Assembly (NCBI GenBank): GCA_023459535.1
Contig: JAEWTK010000191.1
Coordinates: forward strand, 1 to 6,388
DNA length: 6,388 nt
Reading direction: 5' to 3'
Source of the DNA: Pseudomonadota bacterium
GTDB taxonomy: Bacteria > Pseudomonadota > Gammaproteobacteria > Burkholderiales > Methylophilaceae
The notes below the pieces were generated by a model. It saw nothing but the letters and a program-made list of their open reading frames with translations, did no database searches and was not told where the DNA came from. Positions within the stretch are counted from its first letter, which is position 1, and the number at the start of each line of letters is the position of its first letter. Below are positions 1-5,873 of this stretch, piece by piece. The position numbers and the translations under genes were made by a program.

Positions 1-363
1 CGCTTTTTGTGCTTGCAGTTCAGCCGGAGATTTGCCCGGTTGCAGAGCCTGTTCCCTGATGGCTGTTGCTATCCATTCCCGGTGTTTTTCTGTCGTCGCT
101 AGAGCGTTCGCTCTTGTCATGTCGTTGGCGGCAATAGCCGATTTAACTGCAGAATCCAGCTGACGCATGATGCCTGCCGCTGCATCCGGATCTGCGTTTC
201 CAGGTTGTGGAGTGCCGATGTCAGTCGCGATCTCCTGGCTGCCAGGTAAGCAGGGGGTGTCTGAATAGATGATCTGATTTTCAGCATTTTTGCACTTATA
301 GACCTGCGCATACGCTGCCGTGCTGAAAATGATTAGTAGTGATGCCAGTAGAAGCGCAGGCAT
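1..363 (-). CDS. DUF4124-type exported protein, N-terminal part (runs off left edge)
   Basis: The reading frame is open from an ATG at 361-363 to the window edge, giving 121 residues with no stop; the C-terminus lies outside the window. Residues 1-19 form a typical signal peptide: a hydrophobic core (LLLASLLIIF) and a small-residue cleavage site AYA before Q20. Directly after it comes VYKCKNAENQIIYSDTPC (residues 21-38), the N-terminal signature of DUF4124 proteins: an aromatic/Lys-Cys start, an Asx-rich turn, then YSDxPC, with Cys24 and Cys38 as a likely disulfide pair. The remainder (about 60-121) is Ala/Gln-rich and probably helical. A GGAG ribosome site (370-373, minus strand) sits 6 nt before the ATG and supports the start. 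The protein is probably periplasmic. The molecular function of DUF4124 proteins is unknown to me. It follows pilU on the same strand after an 80-nt gap, but nothing in the sequence shows a pilus role. Confidence 0.8.
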   Translation of the reverse strand, partial: MPALLLASLLIIFSTAAYAQVYKCKNAENQIIYSDTPCLPGSQEIATDIGTPQPGNADPDAAAGIMRQLDSAVKSAIAANDMTRANALATTEKHREWIATAIREQALQPGKSPAELQAQKA

Positions 364-369
364 GAGTGA

Positions 370-373
370 CTCC
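370..373 (-). promoter_or_regulatory. Ribosome binding site of the DUF4124 gene
   Basis: GGAG on the minus strand, 6 nt before the ATG at 363. It decides the start of a gene that is otherwise open at its 3' side. Confidence 0.6.
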
Positions 374-392
374 AGATGTCGTGAGCTACCTC

Positions 393-432
393 AGAAAGAC
401 CGCTGATCGCGGCGAAAATTCCGGCAGCCCGG
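393..432 (-). terminator. Possible weak terminator downstream of pilU
   Basis: In the 80-nt gap after pilU, the minus strand carries two short hairpins in tandem. One is CCGG-GCTG-CCGG (429-432 with 421-424), followed by AATTTT. The other is CCGC-GATCA-GCGG (409-412 with 400-403), followed by TCTTTCT. Each stem is only 4 bp and the T-runs are imperfect, so this may be attenuation or chance. The downstream gene may therefore be read through from pilU. Confidence 0.25.
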
Positions 433-443
433 CAAGTGCGGGA

Positions 444-1568
444 TTAGCCGATAATCGTTCCGAAACCGCCGCTACCGCCGTCGCTAGTGCTTTTCGAACC
501 TTCCGCCGCCAGCCGCATCTTCAGTGAGAGGTCGTTACGGGAGTCTGCATAACTCAAGGCGTTTTCCTGGTCAATCTTGCCGGTGCTGAAGAGCTTGAAC
601 AGGGACTGGTCGAAGGTATTCATGCCGATATCGTTGTTATCGGCCATGATCTCCTTAATTTCCTCGATCTTCTGTTTCTGAATCAGCTCTGCGATGTAAG
701 GCGTGTTGATCATGACCTCCATGGCGGCGACACGCTTGGCCTTGGCGCCGGGAATCAGGCGTTGCGAGATGATGCCGACCATGTTGAGCGACAGGCCCAG
801 TAGCAGGCCGGCTTTTGCATCCTGCGGGAAGAAGGAGATGATGCGCTCCAGTGCCTGATTGGCGTTGTTCGCATGCAGCGTCGCCAGGCACAGGTGGCCG
901 GTTTCGGCATAGGCCATGGCCTGCTTCATGCCGTCCATGTCGCGTACTTCGCCGATCAGGATCACGTCCGGCGCTTGGCGCATGGCGTTCTTCAGCGCGT
1001 TGTCGAAAGACAGGGTGTCGATGCCGACTTCGCGCTGATCGACCACGGATTTCTTGTGCGGGTGGACGAACTCGATCGGGTCCTCGATGGTGACGATGTG
1101 GCCGGTGCTGTTGGTATTGCGGTAGTCGATCATGGAGGCCAGCGTGGTGGATTTGCCGGAGCCGGTGGCACCGACTACCAGCAACAAGCCGCGCTTGCGC
1201 ATGATCAGTTCTTTCAGGATCGGCGGCAGTCCCAAGGTTTCAAATGACGGAATATCGGTCTTGATGTGGCGGATGACCATGCCGACCTCGCCGCGCTGGC
1301 GGAAGACATTGACGCGGAAACGGCCGATATCCTTGCGGCTGACAGCGAAATTCATCTCGTATTCGCGTTCGAATTCCTTGATCTGGTCCTCGCTCATCAG
1401 GCTGTAGGCGATCTCTTTCACCATGTTGGGGGCCATCGCCTGATTATTGATGGGGGTAGTTTCACCCTCGATCTCCATGTGGATGGAAGTGCCGGTACTG
1501 AAAAAGAGGTCTGATCCTCCCTTTTCCACCATGAATTTGAGTACCGGGGTGATGTCGATTGCAGCCAT
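444..1568 (-). CDS. pilU: PilU, type IV pilus retraction ATPase (PilT paralogue)
   Basis: A 374-residue PilT/PilU-family secretion ATPase, close to the family's usual 370-385. It is a cytoplasmic hexameric motor that helps PilT depolymerise type IV pili at the inner-membrane base. The N-terminal PAS-like domain (about 1-105) contains EKGGSDLFF and GRFRVNVFRQRGEVGMVIRHI. The RecA-like domain carries Walker A GATGSGKST (133-141), the Asp box VTIEDPIEFVH (159-169, catalytic Glu162), Walker B DVILIGEVRD (201-210, Glu207) and the His box AETGHLCLATLHAN (221-234, His225 and His232). All motor residues are present. PilU rather than PilT is favoured by the GRFRVNVFRQR segment, KNSTGH-like NTNSTGH (151-157), and the C-terminal stretch TFDQSLFKLFSTGKI...ALSYADSRND. 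The last 17 residues are a Ser/Gly-rich tail. The start at 1566-1568 has an AAGAGA ribosome site 5 nt upstream and its own candidate promoter. pilT, its usual upstream neighbour in many proteobacteria, is not adjacent; a TPR-OGT gene lies there instead. Confidence 0.95.
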   Translation of the reverse strand: MAAIDITPVLKFMVEKGGSDLFFSTGTSIHMEIEGETTPINNQAMAPNMVKEIAYSLMSEDQIKEFEREYEMNFAVSRKDIGRFRVNVFRQRGEVGMVIRHIKTDIPSFETLGLPPILKELIMRKRGLLLVVGATGSGKSTTLASMIDYRNTNSTGHIVTIEDPIEFVHPHKKSVVDQREVGIDTLSFDNALKNAMRQAPDVILIGEVRDMDGMKQAMAYAETGHLCLATLHANNANQALERIISFFPQDAKAGLLLGLSLNMVGIISQRLIPGAKAKRVAAMEVMINTPYIAELIQKQKIEEIKEIMADNNDIGMNTFDQSLFKLFSTGKIDQENALSYADSRNDLSLKMRLAAEGSKSTSDGGSGGFGTIIG

Positions 1569-1573
1569 ATTGA

Positions 1574-1579
1574 TCTCTT
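1574..1579 (-). promoter_or_regulatory. Ribosome binding site of pilU
   Basis: AAGAGA on the minus strand, 5 nt before the pilU ATG. It is a modest Shine-Dalgarno match that fits the chosen start. Confidence 0.5.
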
Positions 1580-1607
1580 AGGTAATTGTTTTAATTGTGT
1601 TGTTGTT

Positions 1608-1636
1608 CTAATAGCTCTAATGGGAAATTACTTTAA
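1608..1636 (-). promoter_or_regulatory. Candidate sigma-70 promoter of pilU
   Basis: The 77-nt gap between the OGT gene and pilU is clearly more AT-rich than the genes. On the minus strand, TTAAAG (1631-1636) and TATTAG (1608-1613) are separated by exactly 17 nt, matching 3/6 and 4/6 of the -35 and -10 consensus. Transcription would start near position 1600, leaving a leader of about 30 nt before the ATG. This suggests pilU can be expressed independently of the broken gene upstream. The match is moderate and unproven. Confidence 0.4.
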
Positions 1637-1658
1637 CACAAGCGTTTAAAGCTGTGTT
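1635..1658 (-). repeat. Imperfect inverted repeat across the OGT stop codon
   Basis: AACACAAGC (1635-1643) and GCTGTGTT (1651-1658) are inverted copies with a single bulged base around a 7-nt AT-rich loop, spanning the TAA stop at 1646-1648. On the minus strand the hairpin is followed by AAAGTAATTTCCC rather than a T-run, so it is a poor intrinsic terminator. It could slow transcript decay, act as an operator next to the pilU promoter, or be chance. Confidence 0.25.
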
Positions 1659-2419
1659 TGGCCTTCTTGCAGATAACGCTGCCAGACCGTTTGATAGCAA
1701 TGTTCCAGGTCTTGCGCAAAACGTCCAGTATCGAACAGTGGCGCACTATCACGGCTTTGCAGCAGGCGCTGTTTTATGGATGCAAGCAAGTCCGCATCCG
1801 CTGACAGTTGTAGGGCTTTCTGCTGGTAGTCGTCCAGGTTGCTGCTTATCAGGTCATCCATGCCCAATGCATGCAGCAGGCTGCCTGCGACACGGCTGGC
1901 AAAGGTCTGGCCGGTACAGGTCAGCAACGGCAGGCCCATCCAGAGGGCATCGCTGGCCGTGGTGTGGGCGTTGTAGGGCAGGGTGTCGAGGAACAGGTCG
2001 GCCAGTTGGTGACGTGCCAGGTGATTGGCGATTGGCACCCTGGGGGCAAAAATCAGGCGGTCTGCAGCCACGCCGCGCGCTTCCGCCTCGCGTTGCAGGT
2101 TCTCCTTCGCTACCGCATTGCATTCAAGTAGCCAGAGCACACTGGCAGGTCTTTCTTTCAGGATATTCATCCAAATATCAAACACTTGTGGAAGTATCTT
2201 GAAAGTCTGGTTGAAGCTGCAGAAGACAAAGGCATCGTCCGGCAGGCCGTTTTCTGCGCGGGTCGTCGGCTTGCCTATTGGTCGCTTGCGATCGTTCGGT
2301 TGGTAGCAGACCGGCAGGCGCAACGGGGTTTCGGCGAGGTTAACATCCTCGCTGCCGGGCGTGACGAAGTCATCGGTCAGGATATAGTCGAACAGGGGTT
2401 TGCCCTTGTAGGCTCCCAT
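1646..2419 (-). CDS. C-terminal catalytic fragment of the OGT-like protein (from first in-frame ATG)
   Basis: The frame is open from just after the TGA (2680) to the TAA at 1646-1648, but the first in-frame ATG is at 2419, giving 257 residues. It contains the GT41 C-terminal lobe: SFNQTFKILPQVFDIWMNIL (69-88 of the fragment), ASVLWLLE, RLIFAPRVP, DLFLDTLPYNAHTTASDALW, GQTFASRVAGSLL and SPLF-like APLFDTGRFAQDLE. These line up with human OGT motifs, including the catalytic-lobe Lys and the HTT nucleotide-binding segment. The sequence before this ATG (GGCTTTCCCGGCACC) has no Shine-Dalgarno site, and the ATG falls in the middle of a conserved block (GFPGTMGA). Independent translation is therefore unlikely; this Met is internal in intact homologues. 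Confidence 0.5.
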   Translation of the reverse strand: MGAYKGKPLFDYILTDDFVTPGSEDVNLAETPLRLPVCYQPNDRKRPIGKPTTRAENGLPDDAFVFCSFNQTFKILPQVFDIWMNILKERPASVLWLLECNAVAKENLQREAEARGVAADRLIFAPRVPIANHLARHQLADLFLDTLPYNAHTTASDALWMGLPLLTCTGQTFASRVAGSLLHALGMDDLISSNLDDYQQKALQLSADADLLASIKQRLLQSRDSAPLFDTGRFAQDLEHCYQTVWQRYLQEGQTQL

Positions 2420-2680
2420 GGTGCCGGGAAAGCCCAGCCAGTTGATGCTGACCGGTGCCGGCCTCAGCGCGACCAGCGCGGTACGGCTGGCCTGGGTGAA
2501 GCCGGTAAGGTCGACCAGGATGTCGATCTGGTCTTGCTTGATACGCTCGACGGCTTGCGGAATCGACAGCTTGCGGATGTCGATGAAATGGTCGAAGGCT
2601 TTTTCCAGGCGCTTGCGTTCCGGCGTGTTGTCGTCGGCGGCATTGGAATAGGAGTAGATCTCGAATTGCGTGCGGTCATG

Positions 2681-2683
2681 TCA
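2681..2683 (-). other. In-frame TGA codon interrupting the OGT-like gene
   Basis: TCA on the plus strand is TGA on the minus strand, in the same frame as both flanking segments. It sits between ELIV and HDRTQFE, where homologues have an ordinary residue. The next base is C (TGAC), the weakest bacterial termination context. mnmC uses TGA as its genuine stop at 3754-3756, so TGA is a stop in this genome. Confidence 0.9.
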
Positions 2684-3757
2684 TACGATCAGTTCGCTGA
2701 TAAGGAAGGCCAGCGGGTGCAGGCGGAAGTCGCTGGAAAGGTAGCCTATGCGCAGTTTGCGATGTTTACGGTTGGCGCTGAAATCAGCGGATTGTGCGTT
2801 GGCAAAAAGCTGCGCGAAACGGTTGCTGACCCAGTTGTCGGCACATATTCTTTGCTCATCTGCTGTGGTGCCTGGCATTGCCAGGAAGGCGAAAGGCGAT
2901 ATTTGCGCTTGCGGCACGGTTTTCACCCAGTCGCGAATCATGGTGACTTCCTGCTCCAGTCCAGTCCATTCGCAAAAATGCTGTTTCTGGTGCACCAGAT
3001 GCACGCGGGTATGGTAAAGCTGCGGGTTCAGCTGCAGCGCCTGCTGGTAGGCGGTGACGGCTTCTTTCAGCTGGCCGGTTTCGCGCAGTACGTTACCGAG
3101 GTTGTTGTAGACATCGGCATCGTCCGGCAGCAGCTTTTGCGCCTGCCGGTAGCTTTTCAGTGCGGCCTCGGCCTTTCCCAGTTCGCGTTGGGCATTGCCG
3201 AGATTGTAGTAACTGGCACCGTCCGCAGGGTTCAGGCCGATCACTTCCTCATAGGCCGCTTCAGCCTGCAGGTACATGCCCTTGTCATGGCACTGGAAGC
3301 CGTAGGACTGCAGCGCATTGCAGAGCGCACCCCGTACATCCGGATTGTCCGGCAAGGCGCGCAGCACGCGCCGGTAGCAGCCTGCAGCTTCCTCGAAACA
3401 CTGCAGTTCCAGATAGGCATTGCCCAGGTTGTTCTGCAGATCGATATCCCTGGGGTTCAGCTGCAAGGCCTTGTGGTAGCAGTTGATGGCCTGTTCGGTC
3501 TGGCCGTTAGCGCGCAGGGCGGCACCGTAGTTGTTGAGATAGTCCGGGTTGTTCGGCTCGGTTTTCACTGCGCGTGCGATCTGTTCGACGGCCTGTGCGG
3601 CGCGTCCTGATTGCAGGTAGAGCAGGCCGAGCAGGTGCCGGGCGCCAGCATGAGCCGGTTGGCAGGCGATGAACTGCAGATAGGAAGATTCGGCTTGCGC
3701 CAGTTGGCCGTTGCGATGATGCTCGAAGGCGGTTTGCAGCAGGGGAATGGAGGTCAT
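2681..3757 (-). CDS. TPR-repeat N-terminal portion of the OGT-like protein (358 aa, ends at premature TGA)
   Basis: This is the part that would be translated by normal decoding. It contains about seven 34-residue TPR units at roughly 5-37, 38-71, 72-105, 106-139, 146-179, 180-213 and 214-247. Each shows the W/Y-LG-A-F/Y-A-P pattern, e.g. YNNLGNVLRETGQLKEAVTAYQQALQLNP. TPRs in this family form a superhelix that binds protein substrates or partners. The remaining 110 residues enter the first Rossmann-like lobe of the glycosyltransferase and stop 8 residues after HPLAFL, so the product lacks donor binding and catalysis. It might persist as a TPR scaffold, but a truncated lobe often destabilises a protein. 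There are no signal peptide or membrane segments, so a cytoplasmic location is expected. Confidence 0.75.
   Translation of the reverse strand: MTSIPLLQTAFEHHRNGQLAQAESSYLQFIACQPAHAGARHLLGLLYLQSGRAAQAVEQIARAVKTEPNNPDYLNNYGAALRANGQTEQAINCYHKALQLNPRDIDLQNNLGNAYLELQCFEEAAGCYRRVLRALPDNPDVRGALCNALQSYGFQCHDKGMYLQAEAAYEEVIGLNPADGASYYNLGNAQRELGKAEAALKSYRQAQKLLPDDADVYNNLGNVLRETGQLKEAVTAYQQALQLNPQLYHTRVHLVHQKQHFCEWTGLEQEVTMIRDWVKTVPQAQISPFAFLAMPGTTADEQRICADNWVSNRFAQLFANAQSADFSANRKHRKLRIGYLSSDFRLHPLAFLISELIV
3754..3757 (-). promoter_or_regulatory. ATGA stop/start overlap coupling mnmC to the OGT-like gene
   Basis: The mnmC stop TGA (3754-3756) and the OGT ATG (3755-3757) share 4 bp. Upstream of the ATG (CTAAAACCGGCACGTC) there is no clear Shine-Dalgarno sequence, so ribosomes finishing mnmC probably re-initiate here. 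This marks the two genes as one operon. Confidence 0.75.
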
Positions 3758-5742
3758 GACGTGCCGGTTTTAGAAATGTCTGCGTGGCTGGTCAGTCCCC
3801 TGACCAGGTTTTTGAGGCCTAACTTTCGCAGTAAAAAGCGGTTGGGGTCAAGTGCGGCGACGGTCTTGCTGTCCAGCGGCAGCGGCTCGCTGCAGATGGC
3901 GGCAGCCAGCAGTTCCGCGCACAAGGGAGCCTGACTGATACCCTTGGAGCCGTGGCCAGTGTTGATGTACAAGCCTTCAAGATACGGTAGCGCGGGTGAG
4001 CGGCTGTAATGCTTGGGCGGATTTGTGGACAGTTCACGGGCGTCCATGACTGCGCCGACCAATGGCAGGTAGTCGGGTGTCGCCACTCGCAACGCGGCGC
4101 GACCTTGCAGCTGGTCCGTCTCCAGGCTTTGCTGCAGTTCTGCCGACATGCGCTTCAGCATGGCGAGGTTGCTCATGTGGTCCTCGTGGCGGATATCCAG
4201 CCCGCTATCATCCGGCGAGAAGGTCGCCCCCAGGCAATGTTGGCCATCGATGGCCGGGCTGATATAACCGTCGGTACAGAGCACGGTTTGCAGTTGCCGG
4301 CTGTAGGCCGAAGCCGGGGTGACGGAAATCTGGCCGCGTACCGGTTGCAGTGGCAGATGCGCTGTCGGTTCAAAGCTCAGGCTGTCGTTCGCGGTGGCCA
4401 GGATCAATGCCGGCGCTTCATCCAGTAGCGTTTCGCCATCCCACGCCTGCCACAAGTCTTGATGCTTGACGATGCGCACGACCTGCTGGCTCGGTTGCAG
4501 GCGGATGTTCGGATGTCGCGAGAATGCGGTGCACAGTGCGCTTGGCTTGACCCAGCCGGCCTGCGGGAAATGCAGGGCATCCTGTTTCAGAGGGATGCCG
4601 GCGATCCGGCCTGCTTCATCCGCATCGACCCGGTGCACGATATCCTCCGGCAGGCCGCGTTGTGCGACGGCGCGGCAGCGTTCGGCTTCGCGGCTATCGT
4701 ATGCCAGTTGCAGCAGGCCGCATTGCCGGTAGTTGTCATCTGTAAGCCCCAGATTCTTCAGCGAGCGCAAGACGTACAGGAAGCTGCCAAGTGCCAGCCT
4801 GCTCATGACCGTGTCCTGCATGGCCAGACGCGGGTAGAGCATGCCGGCCGGATTGCCCGAAGCCTCGGCAGCGACCTGTGCATGACGCTCGATCAGCGTG
4901 ACCTGCCAGCCGCGCATGGCCAACGCGTGGCTGCTGGCACAACCGGCAATGCCGGCACCGATGACCAGCGCCTTTTGCGGCCGGAACTGCGTCGGCTCAG
5001 CTCCCGTTTCAAAGCGCCCGCAGAGCATTTCGCGTTTGCGGCCGTGACCGGCGACTTTCTCTACCTTGAATCCGGCTTCCTGCAGTTCGCGCTTGACCAT
5101 GCCGGCGCTGGTAAAGGTGGCAAAGGTCGTCTGTCGGTGCGAGAGCCGCGCCATCTGGCTGAAAAGCGCAGGTTGCCACATGTCCGGATTCCTGGCGGGG
5201 GCAAAACCATCGAGAAACCACGCATCGACACTGGCATGCAGTTGGGCCAGCATTTCGCTGGCATCGCCGATCAGCAGTGTCAGCGTGACGCGTCCCTGCT
5301 CGAATATCAGCCGGTGCATGCCGGCGGACAGGCTGTGGTATTGCTCGATCAGTTGCGTGCTGAAGGCTTTGAGTTCAGGCCAGATGTCCAGGGCCTGCTG
5401 CAGGTCGGCAGGGCTCAGCGGGTGTTTTTCGCAGCTGATGAAATGCAGCCTGGCATGGCCGGGCGCCTGCTGCAGCCATTGCTGCCAGGCACAGAGGAAA
5501 TTGAGCCCGGTGCCGAAGCCGGTTTCGGCGATGGTGAAGTGATTACCTTGCAAAGCCAGCCAGCGTTCCTCCAGCCGGTTGTGATGGATAAAGACGTGAC
5601 GTGTCTCGGCCAGGCCGTTGTCACGGGAAAAATAGACATCGTCGTATTGCTGCGAGAACGGCAGGCCATCCTGCCAGCGTATTGCCGCCGGGCTGGAGGG
5701 CGTGTCGGGTGAATCCGTAGTGGTGGGAACTGTTTCTGGCAT
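3754..5742 (-). CDS. mnmC: MnmC, bifunctional tRNA 5-methylaminomethyl-(2-thio)uridine biosynthesis enzyme
   Basis: A 662-residue fused enzyme, close to the 660-670 usual for full-length MnmC. The C-terminal FAD oxidoreductase removes the carboxymethyl group of cmnm5(s2)U34, and the N-terminal SAM methyltransferase then methylates nm5(s2)U34 to mnm5(s2)U34 in tRNAs such as Lys, Glu and Gln. The methyltransferase domain (about 21-245) has YDDVYFSRDNGLAETRHVF (33-51), the SAM loop ETGFGTGLNF (73-82) and WFLDGFAPARNPDMW (175-189, with the family's conserved Asp178), then FATFTSAG and GRKREML. The oxidase domain (about 256-625) begins with the FAD-binding GxGxxG ALVIGAGIAG (258-267), then EASGNPAGMLYPRLA and, near the end, LYINTGHGSKG (591-601). 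The first 20 residues are a poorly conserved Pro/Thr-rich extension. The ribosome site before the ATG is weak, but no other in-frame ATG lies before the conserved domain. It is co-translated with the OGT-like gene and divergent from a methyltransferase gene. Confidence 0.96.
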   Translation of the reverse strand: MPETVPTTTDSPDTPSSPAAIRWQDGLPFSQQYDDVYFSRDNGLAETRHVFIHHNRLEERWLALQGNHFTIAETGFGTGLNFLCAWQQWLQQAPGHARLHFISCEKHPLSPADLQQALDIWPELKAFSTQLIEQYHSLSAGMHRLIFEQGRVTLTLLIGDASEMLAQLHASVDAWFLDGFAPARNPDMWQPALFSQMARLSHRQTTFATFTSAGMVKRELQEAGFKVEKVAGHGRKREMLCGRFETGAEPTQFRPQKALVIGAGIAGCASSHALAMRGWQVTLIERHAQVAAEASGNPAGMLYPRLAMQDTVMSRLALGSFLYVLRSLKNLGLTDDNYRQCGLLQLAYDSREAERCRAVAQRGLPEDIVHRVDADEAGRIAGIPLKQDALHFPQAGWVKPSALCTAFSRHPNIRLQPSQQVVRIVKHQDLWQAWDGETLLDEAPALILATANDSLSFEPTAHLPLQPVRGQISVTPASAYSRQLQTVLCTDGYISPAIDGQHCLGATFSPDDSGLDIRHEDHMSNLAMLKRMSAELQQSLETDQLQGRAALRVATPDYLPLVGAVMDARELSTNPPKHYSRSPALPYLEGLYINTGHGSKGISQAPLCAELLAAAICSEPLPLDSKTVAALDPNRFLLRKLGLKNLVRGLTSHADISKTGTS

Positions 5743-5772
5743 AAAATGTGGTCAGGCCGACTTCAGCCCGCT

Positions 5773-5778
5773 ATTGTA
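5773..5778 (-). promoter_or_regulatory. Candidate -10 element for the mnmC operon
   Basis: TACAAT on the minus strand (5/6 match to TATAAT), about 30 nt before the mnmC ATG, would give a short leader of about 24 nt. No good -35 hexamer lies at 16-18 nt (CTGTGG or TGTGGA only), so an activator may be needed or the match may be chance. Confidence 0.3.
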
Positions 5779-5860
5779 ACCATGCCGCCTGAAGTCCACA
5801 GCATCAATTTGCTGCAGTGCTATGCGGATTCTTCAGCCTGCATGGCGGCAGTTTTTATCC

Positions 5861-5865
5861 GGGAG
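5861..5865 (+). promoter_or_regulatory. Ribosome binding site selecting a TTG start
   Basis: GGGAG on the plus strand, 8 nt before TTG 5874. It is the only strong Shine-Dalgarno match near the 5' end of the methyltransferase frame. An in-frame GTG at 5817 has none, so this site decides the start. Confidence 0.6.
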
Positions 5866-5873
5866 ATACAGAC

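Larger units (their letters stand above)
1646..3757 (-). pseudogene. SPINDLY/OGT-type TPR protein O-glycosyltransferase, interrupted by an in-frame TGA
   Basis: This is one continuous frame of 704 codons (including the TAA stop) broken only by TGA at codon 359 (2681-2683). Intact, it would be a 703-residue cytoplasmic GT41-family enzyme that transfers a sugar from a nucleotide-sugar donor to Ser/Thr of proteins. Domain order: seven TPRs (about 5-247), a linker with FCEWTGLEQE (261-270), the first catalytic lobe from about 335 (LRIGYLSSDFRLHPLAFL, His347 in the position of human OGT His498), then the second lobe with SFNQTFKI (Lys520, aligned by motif to human OGT Lys842) and AHTTASD (597-603). 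Across the TGA the conserved text continues without shift: ELIV, stop, HDRTQFEIYSYS, DILVDLTGFTQASR, RPAPVSINWLGFPGTMGA. A CGA (Arg) to TGA change would explain it. The ATG overlaps the mnmC stop by 4 bp and has no good ribosome site of its own, implying translational coupling. Acceptor substrates are unknown. A sequencing error or readthrough remains possible. Confidence 0.8.

Noticed and set aside
117..311. A 64-codon minus-strand ORF at the left edge
   Set aside because: It is an out-of-frame shadow of the DUF4124 gene, whose own frame is open from 363 to the edge with a signal peptide and ribosome site.
2681..2683. TGA decoded as tryptophan (alternative genetic code)
   Set aside because: mnmC ends properly at a TGA in the ATGA overlap, and this is the only in-frame TGA inside the recognised coding regions; the window otherwise looks like a standard-code proteobacterium.
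2186..3610. A 474-codon open frame on the plus strand opposite the OGT-like gene
   Set aside because: Its triplets align exactly with the minus-strand codons, so it stays open simply because the real gene rarely uses TTA, CTA or TCA. Its translation shows no recognisable domain, while the minus strand encodes clear TPR and GT41 motifs.
2680..3610. DNA-level tandem repeats in the TPR-coding region
   Set aside because: The 34-residue periodicity is visible only in protein; the nucleotide copies have diverged, so this is a protein repeat rather than a DNA repeat or CRISPR-like array.
1646..3757. A frameshift or two independent genes as the explanation for the split OGT reading frame
   Set aside because: The two halves are in the same frame (start positions differ by a multiple of 3) and the 261 nt between them translate into conserved family sequence, so a single nonsense codon suffices.
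4459..5712. A 417-codon open frame on the plus strand opposite mnmC
   Set aside because: It has the same codon-aligned antisense effect; the minus strand is unambiguously MnmC.
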